A DNA stretch of 64,000 bases, from the NCBI RefSeq assembly GCF_002020355.1, contig NZ_MPZV01000004.1, forward strand, positions 186,001 to 250,000, in the 5' to 3' direction. A program made the position numbers and the translations under genes. How positions within the stretch are numbered: position 1 is the first letter of the stretch; every line of letters starts with the position of its first letter. Below the pieces are notes generated by a model, which ran no database searches, was not told where the DNA came from, and saw only the letters and a program-made list of their open reading frames with translations. Source of the DNA: Thioclava sediminum (GTDB lineage: Bacteria > Pseudomonadota > Alphaproteobacteria > Rhodobacterales > Rhodobacteraceae). Positions 50,223 through 58,671 of this stretch are shown here, piece after piece.

Positions 50223-51046
50223 GGCGCTTCAAAGCTCCGGTCATGGAAGAGGGACCGCAGGCGCGAGCGCACCGCGTCCACCTGATCGAGATCGAGTTCG
50301 ACCTGCGTCACGCCTGGCTCGGTTCCGCCATCGGCCAGCACCTTGCCCCACGGATCGACCGCCAGCGAATGGCCCCAGGTCCGGCGCGGCCGACCGCCAT
50401 GCGCGGCATGGGTGCCGCATTGCGCGGGCGCCAGCACGAAGCAGGTATTCTCGATCGCGCGGGCACGCACCAGAACCTCCCAATGGGCGGCCCCGGTCGT
50501 GTCGTTGAACGCCGCCGGGATCGTCAACACCTGCGCCCCGGCCTGCGCCAGCGTCCGGTAGAGATGCGGGAAGCGCAGGTCGTAGCAGACCGACAGGCCG
50601 AGCTGAGCGTATTTAGTGGCGCCCAGAACCGCTTCGCGCCCGGGGCGGTAGGCCTCGGATTCGCGGTAGCGTTCGGTCTCGGACACGTCCACGTCGAACA
50701 TGTGGATCTTGTCGTAGCGGGCTTTGATATTGCCCTTGCGCCCGATCAGGAAGGAGCGATTGGCGAAGCGCGCATCGTCTCCGGATTTCAGGCAGAGCGA
50801 GCCGATCAGGATATAGACGCCGAGGCGCTCTGCCTCGTTGCAAAGCGCCTCCAGCGTCGGGTCGTGATGCTCGTGGTGCAGGACCGCGTTTTGATGGGCG
50901 CGATCCGACGAGATCAGGTTGGTGCATTCCGGCGTCGCGATCAGCTGCGCACCTTTCGACGCGGCATCGCGGATGAAGTCGAGCGTGACCGGCAGGTTCT
51001 GTGCCGGATCATCCGTTACCGAAAGCTGAACGAGCGCCGCCTTCAT
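50219..51046 (-). CDS. Carbon-nitrogen hydrolase, Nit2/omega-amidase-like
   Basis: Nitrilase-superfamily amidase (275 aa). The Glu-Lys-Cys triad is in ATPECTNL (Glu), RYDKIHMFD (Lys) and LSVCYDLRFPHLYR (Cys). This branch includes Nit1/Nit2, which hydrolyse deaminated glutathione or alpha-ketoglutaramate. ATG 51046 starts the conserved MKAALVQLSV; a longer frame to 51163 runs into the glutaredoxin gene. The neighbouring glutaredoxin gene fits a glutathione-repair role (inference). Confidence 0.9.
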   Translation of the reverse strand: MKAALVQLSVTDDPAQNLPVTLDFIRDAASKGAQLIATPECTNLISSDRAHQNAVLHHEHHDPTLEALCNEAERLGVYILIGSLCLKSGDDARFANRSFLIGRKGNIKARYDKIHMFDVDVSETERYRESEAYRPGREAVLGATKYAQLGLSVCYDLRFPHLYRTLAQAGAQVLTIPAAFNDTTGAAHWEVLVRARAIENTCFVLAPAQCGTHAAHGGRPRRTWGHSLAVDPWGKVLADGGTEPGVTQVELDLDQVDAVRSRLRSLFHDRSFEAP

Positions 51047-51050
51047 CGCG

Positions 51051-51308
51051 TCAGCTCGCCAGCATCTGATCGAGCTTGCCCGAATGTTCGAGCGCGTGCA
51101 GCTCGTCGCAGCCGCCGATCGGCTCGTCGCCGATGAAGATCTGCGGGACGGTCCGGCGGCCATTGGCGCGCTGGGTCATCGCGGCGCGCAGTTGCGGTTC
51201 GCGCCCGACATCGGTTTCCTCGTAGGAGATGCCCTTCTTGTCTAACAGGCGCTTGGCCATGATGCAGAAGGGGCAGGTTCTGGTGACGTAGATTTCGACG
51301 CGTTTCAT
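51051..51308 (-). CDS. grxC: Glutaredoxin 3
   Basis: Thiol-disulfide oxidoreductase (85 aa) with active site CPFC (residues 11-14), the cis-proline motif TVPQIFIG and the glutathione-binding GGCDEL. ATG 51308 has AAAGGGAA upstream; TTG 51314 is an alternative. It lies between comF and the amidase in a minus-strand operon. Confidence 0.95.
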   Translation of the reverse strand: MKRVEIYVTRTCPFCIMAKRLLDKKGISYEETDVGREPQLRAAMTQRANGRRTVPQIFIGDEPIGGCDELHALEHSGKLDQMLAS

Positions 51309-51343
51309 TCTCAATTCCCTTTGGTCTGCGAGACTATAGGGAT

Positions 51344-52102
51344 TTAGGGTGCCTTCGCAACGCGTGCCAGTGTCACAGTGCAGATCCGCTTTGCACCTGC
51401 GCTCAACGCCGCCTCCGTCGCGGCGGAAAGCGTGGCCCCCGAGGTCATCACGTCATCGACGATCAGGAGCGGACGCCCGTGCAGCAGCGCCGCGCGGCGC
51501 GGCGTGACGGTGATCGCGCCGTCGAGATTGGTGTGCCGCTCCTCCCGGCTTTTGCCCTTCTGGCTCGACGTCGGGCGGGCGCGGGTGAAGAGATCGGCGC
51601 AGTAGTCGTGGCCGGTGCGCCGGGCCAGCGCACGCGCCAGTTCCGCCGCTTGATTGTAGCGCCGTCGCAGCAGCCGCAGCCGATGCAGCGGGATCGGCGC
51701 GATCAGCGTGTCGGGCGTCAGGAGCGACTCCACGGTCCGCGCCATCCAATCCGCCAGCGGCGGCACCAGATCGAGCCGGTCGCCATGTTTCAGCGCTAGC
51801 ACAAGATCGCGCCCGGTGCCCGAGTAATGCATCACCGTGCGTCCCCGCGCCCAGGGCCGCGGATGGGTGAGGCAGTCATCGCAAAGGATGGCCGTCTCGC
51901 TTTCGCCGGGCAGCGGCGTGCCGCAGGCGTCGCAGACCGTGCCGCGCGCGAAGGTGGCCTCGGACCAGCACGCACCGCAAAGGCCGAAATCCGTGCCGAC
52001 CGCGTCGCCGCAAGCGATGCAGCGCGGGGGGAAGAGCGCGCGCAATCCCAGACGTCCCGCCGCTAGCATCCGGCTGCGAACCTCGTTAAGGGTTTCTGCC
52101 AT
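51344..52102 (-). CDS. ComF family protein (phosphoribosyltransferase-like)
   Basis: ComF/amidophosphoribosyltransferase-like protein (252 aa). The N-terminal zinc-ribbon-like cysteines are CIACGDAVG, CGACW, CDACGTPLPG and CDDC. The C-terminal PRTase domain has PIPLHRLRLLRRRYNQAAEL and the PRPP motif LLIVDDVMTSGATL. Homologues take part in DNA uptake or recombination in some bacteria. Its start codon overlaps that of the divergent methyltransferase gene (shared CATG), so each promoter must lie inside the other gene. Confidence 0.92.
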   Translation of the reverse strand: MAETLNEVRSRMLAAGRLGLRALFPPRCIACGDAVGTDFGLCGACWSEATFARGTVCDACGTPLPGESETAILCDDCLTHPRPWARGRTVMHYSGTGRDLVLALKHGDRLDLVPPLADWMARTVESLLTPDTLIAPIPLHRLRLLRRRYNQAAELARALARRTGHDYCADLFTRARPTSSQKGKSREERHTNLDGAITVTPRRAALLHGRPLLIVDDVMTSGATLSAATEAALSAGAKRICTVTLARVAKAP

Positions 52103-52937
52103 GGATACGCCGCCCCTTCTGACCGACCGCGCCGCGCTCGAGCGCCACAGAGTTCGCGCCGCCCGTGCCCCCGAACTGTTCTTGCACGAGGACGCGGCGG
52201 CTGAACTTGAGGAAAGGCTGCTAGAGGTTAACAGAACCTTTACGGAGCCAGCCCTGATCGCCGCATTTCCCGAACCGTGGCGCGAAATTCTTCCCGAGGC
52301 GAAGATCGTGGCTGATACGGATGTGCTCGATCTCGAGGAGGGCGCGCATGATCTGGTGGTCCACGCGCTCTGTCTGCATTGGGCGAATGATCCGGTCGGG
52401 CAGATGGTGCAGGCGTCGCGTGCGCTGAAACCCGACGGGCTTTTCATCGGCGTGATGTTCGGCGGCCAGACGCTCAACGAACTGCGCGCCGCGCTGGCGC
52501 AGGCCGAGGCAGCGATCACCGGAGGCTTGAGCCCGCGGATCGTGCCGATGGGCGAAATTCGTGATCTCGGCGCGCTGATCCAGCGGGCGGGGCTGGCGCT
52601 GCCGGTGGCCGATGCCGTGACACGCAAGGTGACCTACGAGACGCCGCTGCGGCTGTTGTCGGACCTGCGCGCGATGGGCGAGACCAATGCGCTTGCCGCC
52701 CGCGATCGCCGCTTCCTGCGCCGTGACGTGCTGACCGAGGCGCTGCGACTTTATATCGAGACCTATCAGGAGCCCGATGGCCGGGTGCGCGCGACCTTCG
52801 ATATGGTCTGGCTCACCGGCTGGAAGCCGCATCCCGATCAGCAAAAACCGTTGCGTCCGGGGTCCGCGGCACAGCGGCTCGCCGATGCGCTGGGCACCAC
52901 CGAACGCCCGAGCGGCGACAAGCCCGGCTCAGCCTAG
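52101..52937 (+). CDS. Class I SAM-dependent methyltransferase, BioC/NDUFAF5-like
   Basis: Predicted methyltransferase (278 aa). The start MDTPPLLTDRAALERHRVRA and the motif VHALCLHWANDPVGQMVQASRALKPDG (core LHWANDPVGQMVQASRALKP) match the NDUFAF5/BioC-like group. The glycine-rich motif I of typical SAM enzymes is degenerate, replaced by the LPEAKIVADTDVL area, as in other members of this group. AAGGG eight bases before ATG 52101 supports the start. Substrate unknown. Its 3' end overlaps otsA (convergent) by nine bases. Confidence 0.8.
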   Translation: MDTPPLLTDRAALERHRVRAARAPELFLHEDAAAELEERLLEVNRTFTEPALIAAFPEPWREILPEAKIVADTDVLDLEEGAHDLVVHALCLHWANDPVGQMVQASRALKPDGLFIGVMFGGQTLNELRAALAQAEAAITGGLSPRIVPMGEIRDLGALIQRAGLALPVADAVTRKVTYETPLRLLSDLRAMGETNALAARDRRFLRRDVLTEALRLYIETYQEPDGRVRATFDMVWLTGWKPHPDQQKPLRPGSAAQRLADALGTTERPSGDKPGSA

Positions 52938-54275
52938 CGCGTCGAGGAAAGACTTCGACCACCAATGCACGTCATAGGTGGTCAGCCCCGTCATCAGCGA
53001 CCGATAGCGTTCCCGCCGTTCGCCGCGCGACATCATCAGCGCGGTCAGCATCGAGGTCGCGACCTGTTCGGGATCGTGCGGGTTCACCATCAGCGCCGCA
53101 TCCATCTGCTCGGCCGCGCCCGCGAATTGCGACAGCATCAGAACGCCGGGATCGTCGGGGTTCTGCGCCGCAATGAACTCCTTCGCCACGAGGTTCATCC
53201 CGTCCATCAGGGGTGTCACCAGCGCGACATGCGAGGCGCGATAGAGCCCCGCCAGCACTTCGCGCGGCACTGCGCGGTTGATGAAGCGGATCGGGACCCA
53301 TTGGATGTCGGCGAATTGGCCGTTGATGCGGCCCGAGAGATGCTCGGTCTCTTCGCGAATATCGTCATAGGCCTGCACGCCCTCGCGGGTCGGCGGCGAG
53401 ATCTGCAAGAGCGAGACGTAACGATGCCAGTCCTCGTGCCGCTCGAGAAATTCGCCGAATGCGCGGAAGCGATGCGGCACACCTTTGGAATAATCCAGCC
53501 GGTCGACGCCGATCATCAGCCGGCGGTGATCCTTCACGATCCCGGCGGGCAGTTTATCGAACTCGGTCTCCGCCAGTTCCTGAAACTCTCGCGCATCGAT
53601 CGAAATCGGGAACGCGGCGATCCGGCATTGACGGGGCGAGAGATGCACATAGCCGGCGCCGAGATTGGAGGCGTCGGCGATCTCGATCATCGAGTGGAGA
53701 CAGGCGCGCACGTCGCGCTCTGCCTGAAGGCCCACGAGGTCGTAATTCGCGATCCACTGGCAGACCTCGCGCCCGTTGGGCAGGGCCTGCATCGCGGTCG
53801 GGCCGGGGAAGGGCGTGTGCAGAAAGAACCCGATGGGATTGGTCACGCCCATCAGGCGCAGCTCGTAGGCCAGCGGCAGAAGATGGTAATCCTGCACCCA
53901 GATCCGGTCGTCGGGTTTCAGGAACGGCGCCACGAGCTTCGCGATCCGTCGGTTCACCTGCTTGTAGACGCCCAGATATTCCTGATGGATATCCATCAGA
54001 TCGGCGCGACCGTGGAACAGCGGCCAGAGCACCGAATTCGAATAGCCCGCGTAATAGTTGTCCTGCTCTTCCTGAGTCAGATCGAAGCAGTAACGTCTGA
54101 ACGGCCCGCCCTCGATCTCGCGCAACTCAGCGGCAGGCGTGTCGGCGATCTCGCCCGAGGTGCCGATCCAGATACCGCCGGTTTCCTCCAGCACATCGCC
54201 AAGCGCCACGACCAGCCCGCCGGAGGGATTGGCCCCGGTGGGAATGCGGTTGGAGATGCAGATCAGGCGGCCCAT
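52929..54275 (-). CDS. otsA: Trehalose-6-phosphate synthase (GT20)
   Basis: GT20 glycosyltransferase (448 aa) making trehalose 6-phosphate from UDP-glucose and glucose 6-phosphate. Motifs are ISNRIPTGANPSGGLVVAL near the N-terminus, YYAGYSNSVLWPLFH, WVQDYHLLPLAYELR, VDRLDYSKGVPHRF and LMDGMNLVAKEFIAAQ. It follows otsB by 14 bases in a minus-strand operon for osmotic protection. A glucosylglycerol-phosphate synthase activity is an alternative within the family, but pairing with otsB favours trehalose. Confidence 0.93.
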   Translation of the reverse strand: MGRLICISNRIPTGANPSGGLVVALGDVLEETGGIWIGTSGEIADTPAAELREIEGGPFRRYCFDLTQEEQDNYYAGYSNSVLWPLFHGRADLMDIHQEYLGVYKQVNRRIAKLVAPFLKPDDRIWVQDYHLLPLAYELRLMGVTNPIGFFLHTPFPGPTAMQALPNGREVCQWIANYDLVGLQAERDVRACLHSMIEIADASNLGAGYVHLSPRQCRIAAFPISIDAREFQELAETEFDKLPAGIVKDHRRLMIGVDRLDYSKGVPHRFRAFGEFLERHEDWHRYVSLLQISPPTREGVQAYDDIREETEHLSGRINGQFADIQWVPIRFINRAVPREVLAGLYRASHVALVTPLMDGMNLVAKEFIAAQNPDDPGVLMLSQFAGAAEQMDAALMVNPHDPEQVATSMLTALMMSRGERRERYRSLMTGLTTYDVHWWSKSFLDALG

Positions 54276-54289
54276 TCGACGTTCCTCAT

Positions 54290-55036
54290 TCAGCGTGCCA
54301 CGGCAGCGGCGAGCCAGGCGCGCACATCCATCGGCTCGTCAAGGTGATAGCGCGCTACGCTCTCTCCGTCACCGACCTTGATGCCGAAGCCGCCATGCGC
54401 TTCGGCCCAGGCCAGCGCGGGCTCGTCGGTCGTGTCGTCGCCCGCATAGACCGGATTGCGACCGCCGAACTGCACGAGGTCGGACAGGATCGCCAGGGCG
54501 CCATCCTTCGAGAACCCCTCGGGACGTATTTCGACCGCCATTTTCGCGGGCTGGATCGTGAAACCGTCATAGCGCGCGGTCAGCTCTTCGGTGAAGGCTT
54601 CGACTTGACCTTGCTTGGCGGGGTTGGAACGGAAATGGACTGCGGCGCCGTGGCTCTTGTCTTCAAAAATGAGATCGTGGTCCTGAGCGAACCCGGCCAG
54701 ATCCTCTTTGACCGCGCCCAGATGTTGTGGGGTCTCGGCCATCGGCGGCTCCATGCCGCGCGCTTCCGAGCCGTGGGAGCCGACCATCAAACCGTCAAAG
54801 CCGTCCAGGAAACGTTCCAGCTCGTGCAGGGATCGCCCCGAGACAACCGCGAGCGCCCCGTTGAGCGCCTCCGAGAGTTGTTCGAGCAAACGCGGCAGAT
54901 TTTGCGGCACGATCACCGCATCCGGGCGGGGCGCTATGTCCACCAGACATCCGTCGAAATCTAGGAACAACGCGTCTCGCGACGGGTCGAGAGCGGGCGG
55001 GGCCGGTTTTTTCCCGGTCATGTCATCCATTGCCAT
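54290..55036 (-). CDS. otsB: Trehalose-6-phosphate phosphatase
   Basis: HAD-superfamily phosphatase (248 aa). The nucleophile motif is LFLDFDGCLVDI (DxDGxL), motif II AVVSGRSLHEL, and motif IV GDDTTDEPAL. ATG 55036 is the first plausible start; 55030 and 55021 are alternatives because no strong ribosome site is visible. It dephosphorylates the OtsA product. The gene is divergent from hemH. Confidence 0.92.
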   Translation of the reverse strand: MAMDDMTGKKPAPPALDPSRDALFLDFDGCLVDIAPRPDAVIVPQNLPRLLEQLSEALNGALAVVSGRSLHELERFLDGFDGLMVGSHGSEARGMEPPMAETPQHLGAVKEDLAGFAQDHDLIFEDKSHGAAVHFRSNPAKQGQVEAFTEELTARYDGFTIQPAKMAVEIRPEGFSKDGALAILSDLVQFGGRNPVYAGDDTTDEPALAWAEAHGGFGIKVGDGESVARYHLDEPMDVRAWLAAAVAR

Positions 55037-55149
55037 GTGAAGACCGTAAGTGATCCTGTCCCGGTTGAATAGGCCGCATTGGCACAGATCGGGAAACCCG
55101 TTAAGTCGGGTGGAAGTTCCGCGATAAATGACGACAGGACAGTGACACG

Positions 55150-56205
55150 ATGACCAACGCCGCAAATACGCGCCTTGCCCATGCCCCCGCCGATCACCCG
55201 CCCGTCAAGGAAGCGAAGATCGGCCTGCTCGTCGCCAATCTCGGAACCCCGGACAACACCGATTACTGGTCGATGCGTCGCTATCTGAACGAGTTTCTCT
55301 CGGACCGGCGCGTGATCGATTACCCGGCGTGGAAATGGCAGCCGCTGCTGCAGCTCATCATCCTGTCGAAGCGGCCCTTCACCTCGGGCGCGAACTACAA
55401 GACGATCTGGAACAACGAGGCGGGCGAAAGCCCCCTGATGACGATCACCAAGCAGCAGGTCGCGAAGCTGCGCGAGGCTGTCTCGGCGCGCTACGGTCAG
55501 GAGGTCGTCGTCGATTACTGCATGCGCTACGGCAATCCCTCGACCCAGTCGGTCGTCGACAGGATGGTCGCGCAGGGCTGCGAGAAGATCCTGTTCCTGC
55601 CGCTCTACCCGCAATATGCGGGCGCGACCTCGGCCACCGCGAACGATCAGTTCTTCCGCGCGCTGATGAAGCAAAAGCGCCAGCCCGCTGCGCGCGTCGC
55701 GCCGGAATATTTCGACAAGCCCTCCTATATCGACGCGCTCGCGCAATCGGTGGAGCGGGTCTATGCCACGCTCGACGAGAAGCCCGACGTGCTGGTCGCC
55801 TCCTATCACGGGATGCCAAAGCGCTATCTGATGGAAGGCGACCCCTACCATTGCCAGTGCCAGAAGACCTCGCGTCTGCTGCGCGAACGGCTCGGCTGGG
55901 ACAAGGACGGGATCGACACGACCTTCCAGTCGGTCTTCGGCACCGAGGAATGGCTCAAGCCCTACACGGTCGAGCATGTCGCGGAGTTGGCGAAGCAGGG
56001 CAAGAAGAACATCGCGGTGATCTCGCCCGCCTTCAGCGCGGATTGCATCGAGACGCTCGAAGAGATCAACGGCGAAATCCGCGAGGCTTTCGAGCACGCG
56101 GGCGGTGAGAAATTCACCTACGTTCCGTGCCTCAACGACGACGATCTGCACATCAAGGCGCTGATGGAGGTGGTCGGAGAAAACCTCGCCGGTTGGATCG
56201 ACTGA
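55150..56205 (+). CDS. hemH: Ferrochelatase
   Basis: Terminal haem biosynthesis enzyme (351 aa) inserting iron into protoporphyrin IX. It has LLVANLGTPDNTDYWSMRRYL, ALRYGNPS-like CMRYGNPSTQ, LFLPLYPQYAGATSAT, SYHGMPKRYLMEGDPYHCQC (with the catalytic His; first 20 residues given) and the C-terminal VISPAFSADCIETLEEI with the conserved Glu. Length is usual. Confidence 0.96.
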   Translation: MTNAANTRLAHAPADHPPVKEAKIGLLVANLGTPDNTDYWSMRRYLNEFLSDRRVIDYPAWKWQPLLQLIILSKRPFTSGANYKTIWNNEAGESPLMTITKQQVAKLREAVSARYGQEVVVDYCMRYGNPSTQSVVDRMVAQGCEKILFLPLYPQYAGATSATANDQFFRALMKQKRQPAARVAPEYFDKPSYIDALAQSVERVYATLDEKPDVLVASYHGMPKRYLMEGDPYHCQCQKTSRLLRERLGWDKDGIDTTFQSVFGTEEWLKPYTVEHVAELAKQGKKNIAVISPAFSADCIETLEEINGEIREAFEHAGGEKFTYVPCLNDDDLHIKALMEVVGENLAGWID

Positions 56206-56234
56206 TAAAACTGTCGCGATCTGCGACGTCCTGC

Positions 56235-56258
56235 CTCACAGATTCGTGAGTGTCTTTT
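56235..56258 (+). terminator. Weak terminator after hemH
   Basis: A 5-bp stem CTCAC/GTGAG with a 6-base loop is followed by TGTCTTTT, 30 bases after the hemH stop. Confidence 0.4.
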
Positions 56259-56352
56259 CTTATAAGTTCTGACGCGGGGGCAAGGGATCGCCGTGAAAGC
56301 GTACCCTGCGGACCGGCAACGACCGGGCCGCTCAGAGCAGAAAGGAAAGAGA

Positions 56353-56673
56353 ATGCTCAAGACTATGGGACTGGTCGCCTTGGCGGCTCTCTATGCTGGC
56401 GCTTCCTGGGCCGGGCACGCAAATCCGTGGGCGACCGAGGATGACGTGATTTACAACCAAGAGCACGAGGATAACCTCGTGAAATCCATCGATACGCCCG
56501 GCGAAGACGAGATGCTCGGCGTCATGGTACGAAGCGCCCATGGCAAGCTCGACGGCTTGACGGGCGGTTCGGGATCGGGCGGCGGCACTGGCGGCGGCAC
56601 GGGTTCGGGCAGCGGCGCTGGTGGTTCGGGCGGCGGGTCCGGCCATGGCGGCGGCAAAGGTGGTAACCACTGA
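56353..56673 (+). CDS. Small exported glycine-rich protein
   Basis: Hypothetical protein (106 aa). A signal peptide (MLKTMGLVALAALYAGASWA, cleavage about residue 20) is followed by an acidic segment (residues 28-60). The tail of about 37 residues is almost all Gly, Ser and Thr, ending in HGGGKGGNH. AAGGAAAGAG precedes ATG 56353. The low-complexity tail resembles linkers and cell-surface tails; function unknown. A strong terminator follows. Confidence 0.7.
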   Translation: MLKTMGLVALAALYAGASWAGHANPWATEDDVIYNQEHEDNLVKSIDTPGEDEMLGVMVRSAHGKLDGLTGGSGSGGGTGGGTGSGSGAGGSGGGSGHGGGKGGNH

Positions 56674-56691
56674 TCGCTGTCCCATGAATTG

Positions 56692-56725
56692 AAAACCCCC
56701 GGGGCTGCGCAGTCCCGGGGGTTTT
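56692..56725. terminator. Strong bidirectional terminator
   Basis: A perfect 12-bp stem AAAACCCCCGGG/CCCGGGGGTTTT with a 10-base loop lies between the glycine-rich gene and the convergent L,D-transpeptidase gene. Confidence 0.9.
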
Positions 56726-56749
56726 ACTTTGTCCGATCGGCGGCGCGGC

Positions 56750-57355
56750 TCAGATCAGCAGCACCTGCGTGCCGATCTTCGCGAAGCCGAACAGCTCCTG
56801 GATATGTTCGTTGTAAAGACCAATGCAGCCGTTCGAGCTTTTGCGGCCGATCTTGCGCGTGTCATGCGTGCCGTGGATGCGGTAATAGCGCCACGACAGA
56901 TAGAGCGCATGGGTGCCCAGCGGGTTATCGGGGCCCGGCGGCACGTAATCGGGCCATTCCGGATTGCGCTTTTTCATCGAGGGCGTCGGCGCCCAGCTCG
57001 GCCCTTCGACCTTGCGGATCACCGAGGTCCGGCCCCGCCGCGTCAGCTCTTCCGAGACCGGCACCGAAGTCGGATAGAGACGGTAGATCGACTGATCCGC
57101 CGACCAGTAATGCAATGCCCGCGAATGGGTATCCACAAGGATCGCCCCACCGCGCAGGTTCGAGAAATAGGGCTGCCAGTCGCGGTTTTGGAAACTCGAG
57201 ATATTGCGGCGCTGGTTGGTAAAGGCGTTCGTTTCGAACTGCTCCTGACCGTAATCGGGCGTTTGCGCGCGGGCGGGCAGCGCGAGCCCAGCACCAAGGC
57301 AGGCGGCGGCGCCGAGGAAGGCGCGGCGATCGAAGGGCTTGCGCGTATGGGACAT
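56750..57355 (-). CDS. L,D-transpeptidase family protein, Tat-exported
   Basis: YkuD-domain protein (201 aa). A twin-arginine signal FDRRAFLGAAACLGAG (cleavage after LPARAQ, about residue 30) directs it to the periplasm. The catalytic region is YYRIHGTHDTRKIGRKSSNG followed by CIGLYNEHIQEL, with the family His and Cys. It cross-links peptidoglycan (3-3) or attaches proteins to it. ATG 57355 starts the Tat signal. The divergent CAP-domain lipoprotein and a second L,D-transpeptidase are nearby. Confidence 0.9.
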   Translation of the reverse strand: MSHTRKPFDRRAFLGAAACLGAGLALPARAQTPDYGQEQFETNAFTNQRRNISSFQNRDWQPYFSNLRGGAILVDTHSRALHYWSADQSIYRLYPTSVPVSEELTRRGRTSVIRKVEGPSWAPTPSMKKRNPEWPDYVPPGPDNPLGTHALYLSWRYYRIHGTHDTRKIGRKSSNGCIGLYNEHIQELFGFAKIGTQVLLI

Positions 57356-57523
57356 CTCAGGCTCCGGGTTCGCGACGGGGTCAATTGCGATAAATATAAT
57401 GTGATCGCGCGGCGGCGGCAAATCAAACTGGCAGGGATGTGCCCGCAAAGCGACAGAGGGGTTTGCGCGGCTGGGGACAAGCGTGTAATGCAGATTGACG
57501 TTTTAACGAGGGACGGACCAAAG

Positions 57524-58039
57524 ATGTTGCGCGCTTCTGTATTTGCGGTCTCCGCGATTGTGGCTCTGGCGGCTTGCCAGCCGACCGACACGCAGCCCAA
57601 GCTCGGGCCCGATGGCCTGCCGCTGCCGAAAGTCTACAACATCACGGCGAGCGATCGCTCGGTGATCCCGCAGCGCGTGCTGGAATCGGTGAACAGCCTG
57701 CGTTCGGCGCGCGGTGCTGCGCCGCTGGTTCTGAACGACGCGCTGACCACCGCGGCGCTGGCCCATTCCAAGGACATGGCGGCGCAGAACCGTCCGTGGC
57801 ACTGGGGCTCCGACGGCTCCTCGCCGCTGAGCCGGGCGCAGCGCGCCGGCTATCCGGGGCAGGTGCTGGGCGAGAATATCTCCGAGACCTACGAGACCGA
57901 GATGGAGACCCTCTCGGCCTGGATGAAGGTCGCCGATACGCGCGACGTGATCCTGAACCCGGCAGCGACGCAGATGGGCTTCTCGTGGTATCAAGAGCCC
58001 TCCGGCAAGATCTGGTGGACGATGGTCACCGGCAACTGA
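57524..58039 (+). CDS. CAP-domain lipoprotein
   Basis: SCP/CAP-superfamily protein (171 aa). A lipoprotein signal with lipobox LAAC (Cys at about residue 19) is followed by the CAP fold: VLESVNSLRSARGAAPLVLN, LTTAALAHSKDMAAQNRPWHW, GENIS and MGFSWYQEP. Bacterial CAP proteins are exported and of uncertain function; some bind lipids or act near the cell wall. ATG 57524 is chosen as the start of the lipoprotein signal; an in-frame ATG at 57488 would extend it. Confidence 0.88.
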   Translation: MLRASVFAVSAIVALAACQPTDTQPKLGPDGLPLPKVYNITASDRSVIPQRVLESVNSLRSARGAAPLVLNDALTTAALAHSKDMAAQNRPWHWGSDGSSPLSRAQRAGYPGQVLGENISETYETEMETLSAWMKVADTRDVILNPAATQMGFSWYQEPSGKIWWTMVTGN

Positions 58040-58061
58040 GCCGAAGATCCGCCGCAAGCAA

Positions 58062-58087
58062 AAAGGGCCCCACGCGGGGCCCTTTGT
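58062..58087. terminator. Bidirectional terminator
   Basis: A perfect 10-bp stem AAAGGGCCCC/GGGGCCCTTT with an ACGC loop lies between the convergent CAP lipoprotein and second L,D-transpeptidase genes. Confidence 0.85.
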
Positions 58088-58108
58088 TATTTCCGGGGGA
58101 TGCTGCGA

Positions 58109-58609
58109 TCAGGGGAAGATGAAGATCGGCGTGCCGTCGCGGACCATCGCGTAGATGTCGCGGATTTCCTTGTCCTTCACCGCGATGCAGCCCGCGGTCC
58201 AGTCGCGACCCTTGCCTTTGTTTTTGCCGTCGCGGCCATGGATGAAGATGTCGCCGCCCGCTTTTTTTCCCTGCGATTCCGCGAAGGCCACCTGCTGCGG
58301 ATTCGGGTAGCTGATACCGATCGACAGGTAATAGGCCGAGTTCGGATTGCGCCGATTGATGTAATAGAGCCCTTCCGGGGTCTTGCCGTCGCCCTCGAAC
58401 CGCTTCGGCCCGACCGGATCGCCGCCAAGGCCCACCTTGTACTTCTCCAGCACCTCGTCGCCATGCAGCAGATACATCATCCGCTGCGACTTGAAGAGCT
58501 GGATCTGAGTCACGGCAGGGCCGTTATAGGATTTGAATTTGGTGGAATCGCCGCAGGCGGCGAGCGTTGCGAGGGCGCATCCGCCCAAGAGGAGGGTTCG
58601 ACGGTTCAT
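58109..58609 (-). CDS. L,D-transpeptidase family lipoprotein
   Basis: YkuD-domain protein (166 aa). RRTLLLGGCALATLAAC gives a signal with lipobox LAAC (Cys about residue 19), so it is lipid-anchored. The domain has KYKVGLGGDPVGPKRFEGDG, TPEGLYYINRRNP, DIFIHGRDG and WTAGCIAVKDKEI with the catalytic Cys. It resembles the murein-endopeptidase-like or transpeptidase DUF-type YafK group. It is a second cell-wall enzyme near the Tat-type one, in different sequence style. Confidence 0.9.
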   Translation of the reverse strand: MNRRTLLLGGCALATLAACGDSTKFKSYNGPAVTQIQLFKSQRMMYLLHGDEVLEKYKVGLGGDPVGPKRFEGDGKTPEGLYYINRRNPNSAYYLSIGISYPNPQQVAFAESQGKKAGGDIFIHGRDGKNKGKGRDWTAGCIAVKDKEIRDIYAMVRDGTPIFIFP

Positions 58610-58671
58610 GTTCGGCCTGTATTCGGAGACTGCTGTTTTGCAGTCTTTCTACCCGATTTTCGCCGTCGCAT

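Noticed and set aside
51837-52100. Upstream extension of the methyltransferase inside comF
   Set aside because: The extension is Arg/Pro-rich shadow sequence of comF; ATG 52101 has a ribosome site and begins the conserved domain.
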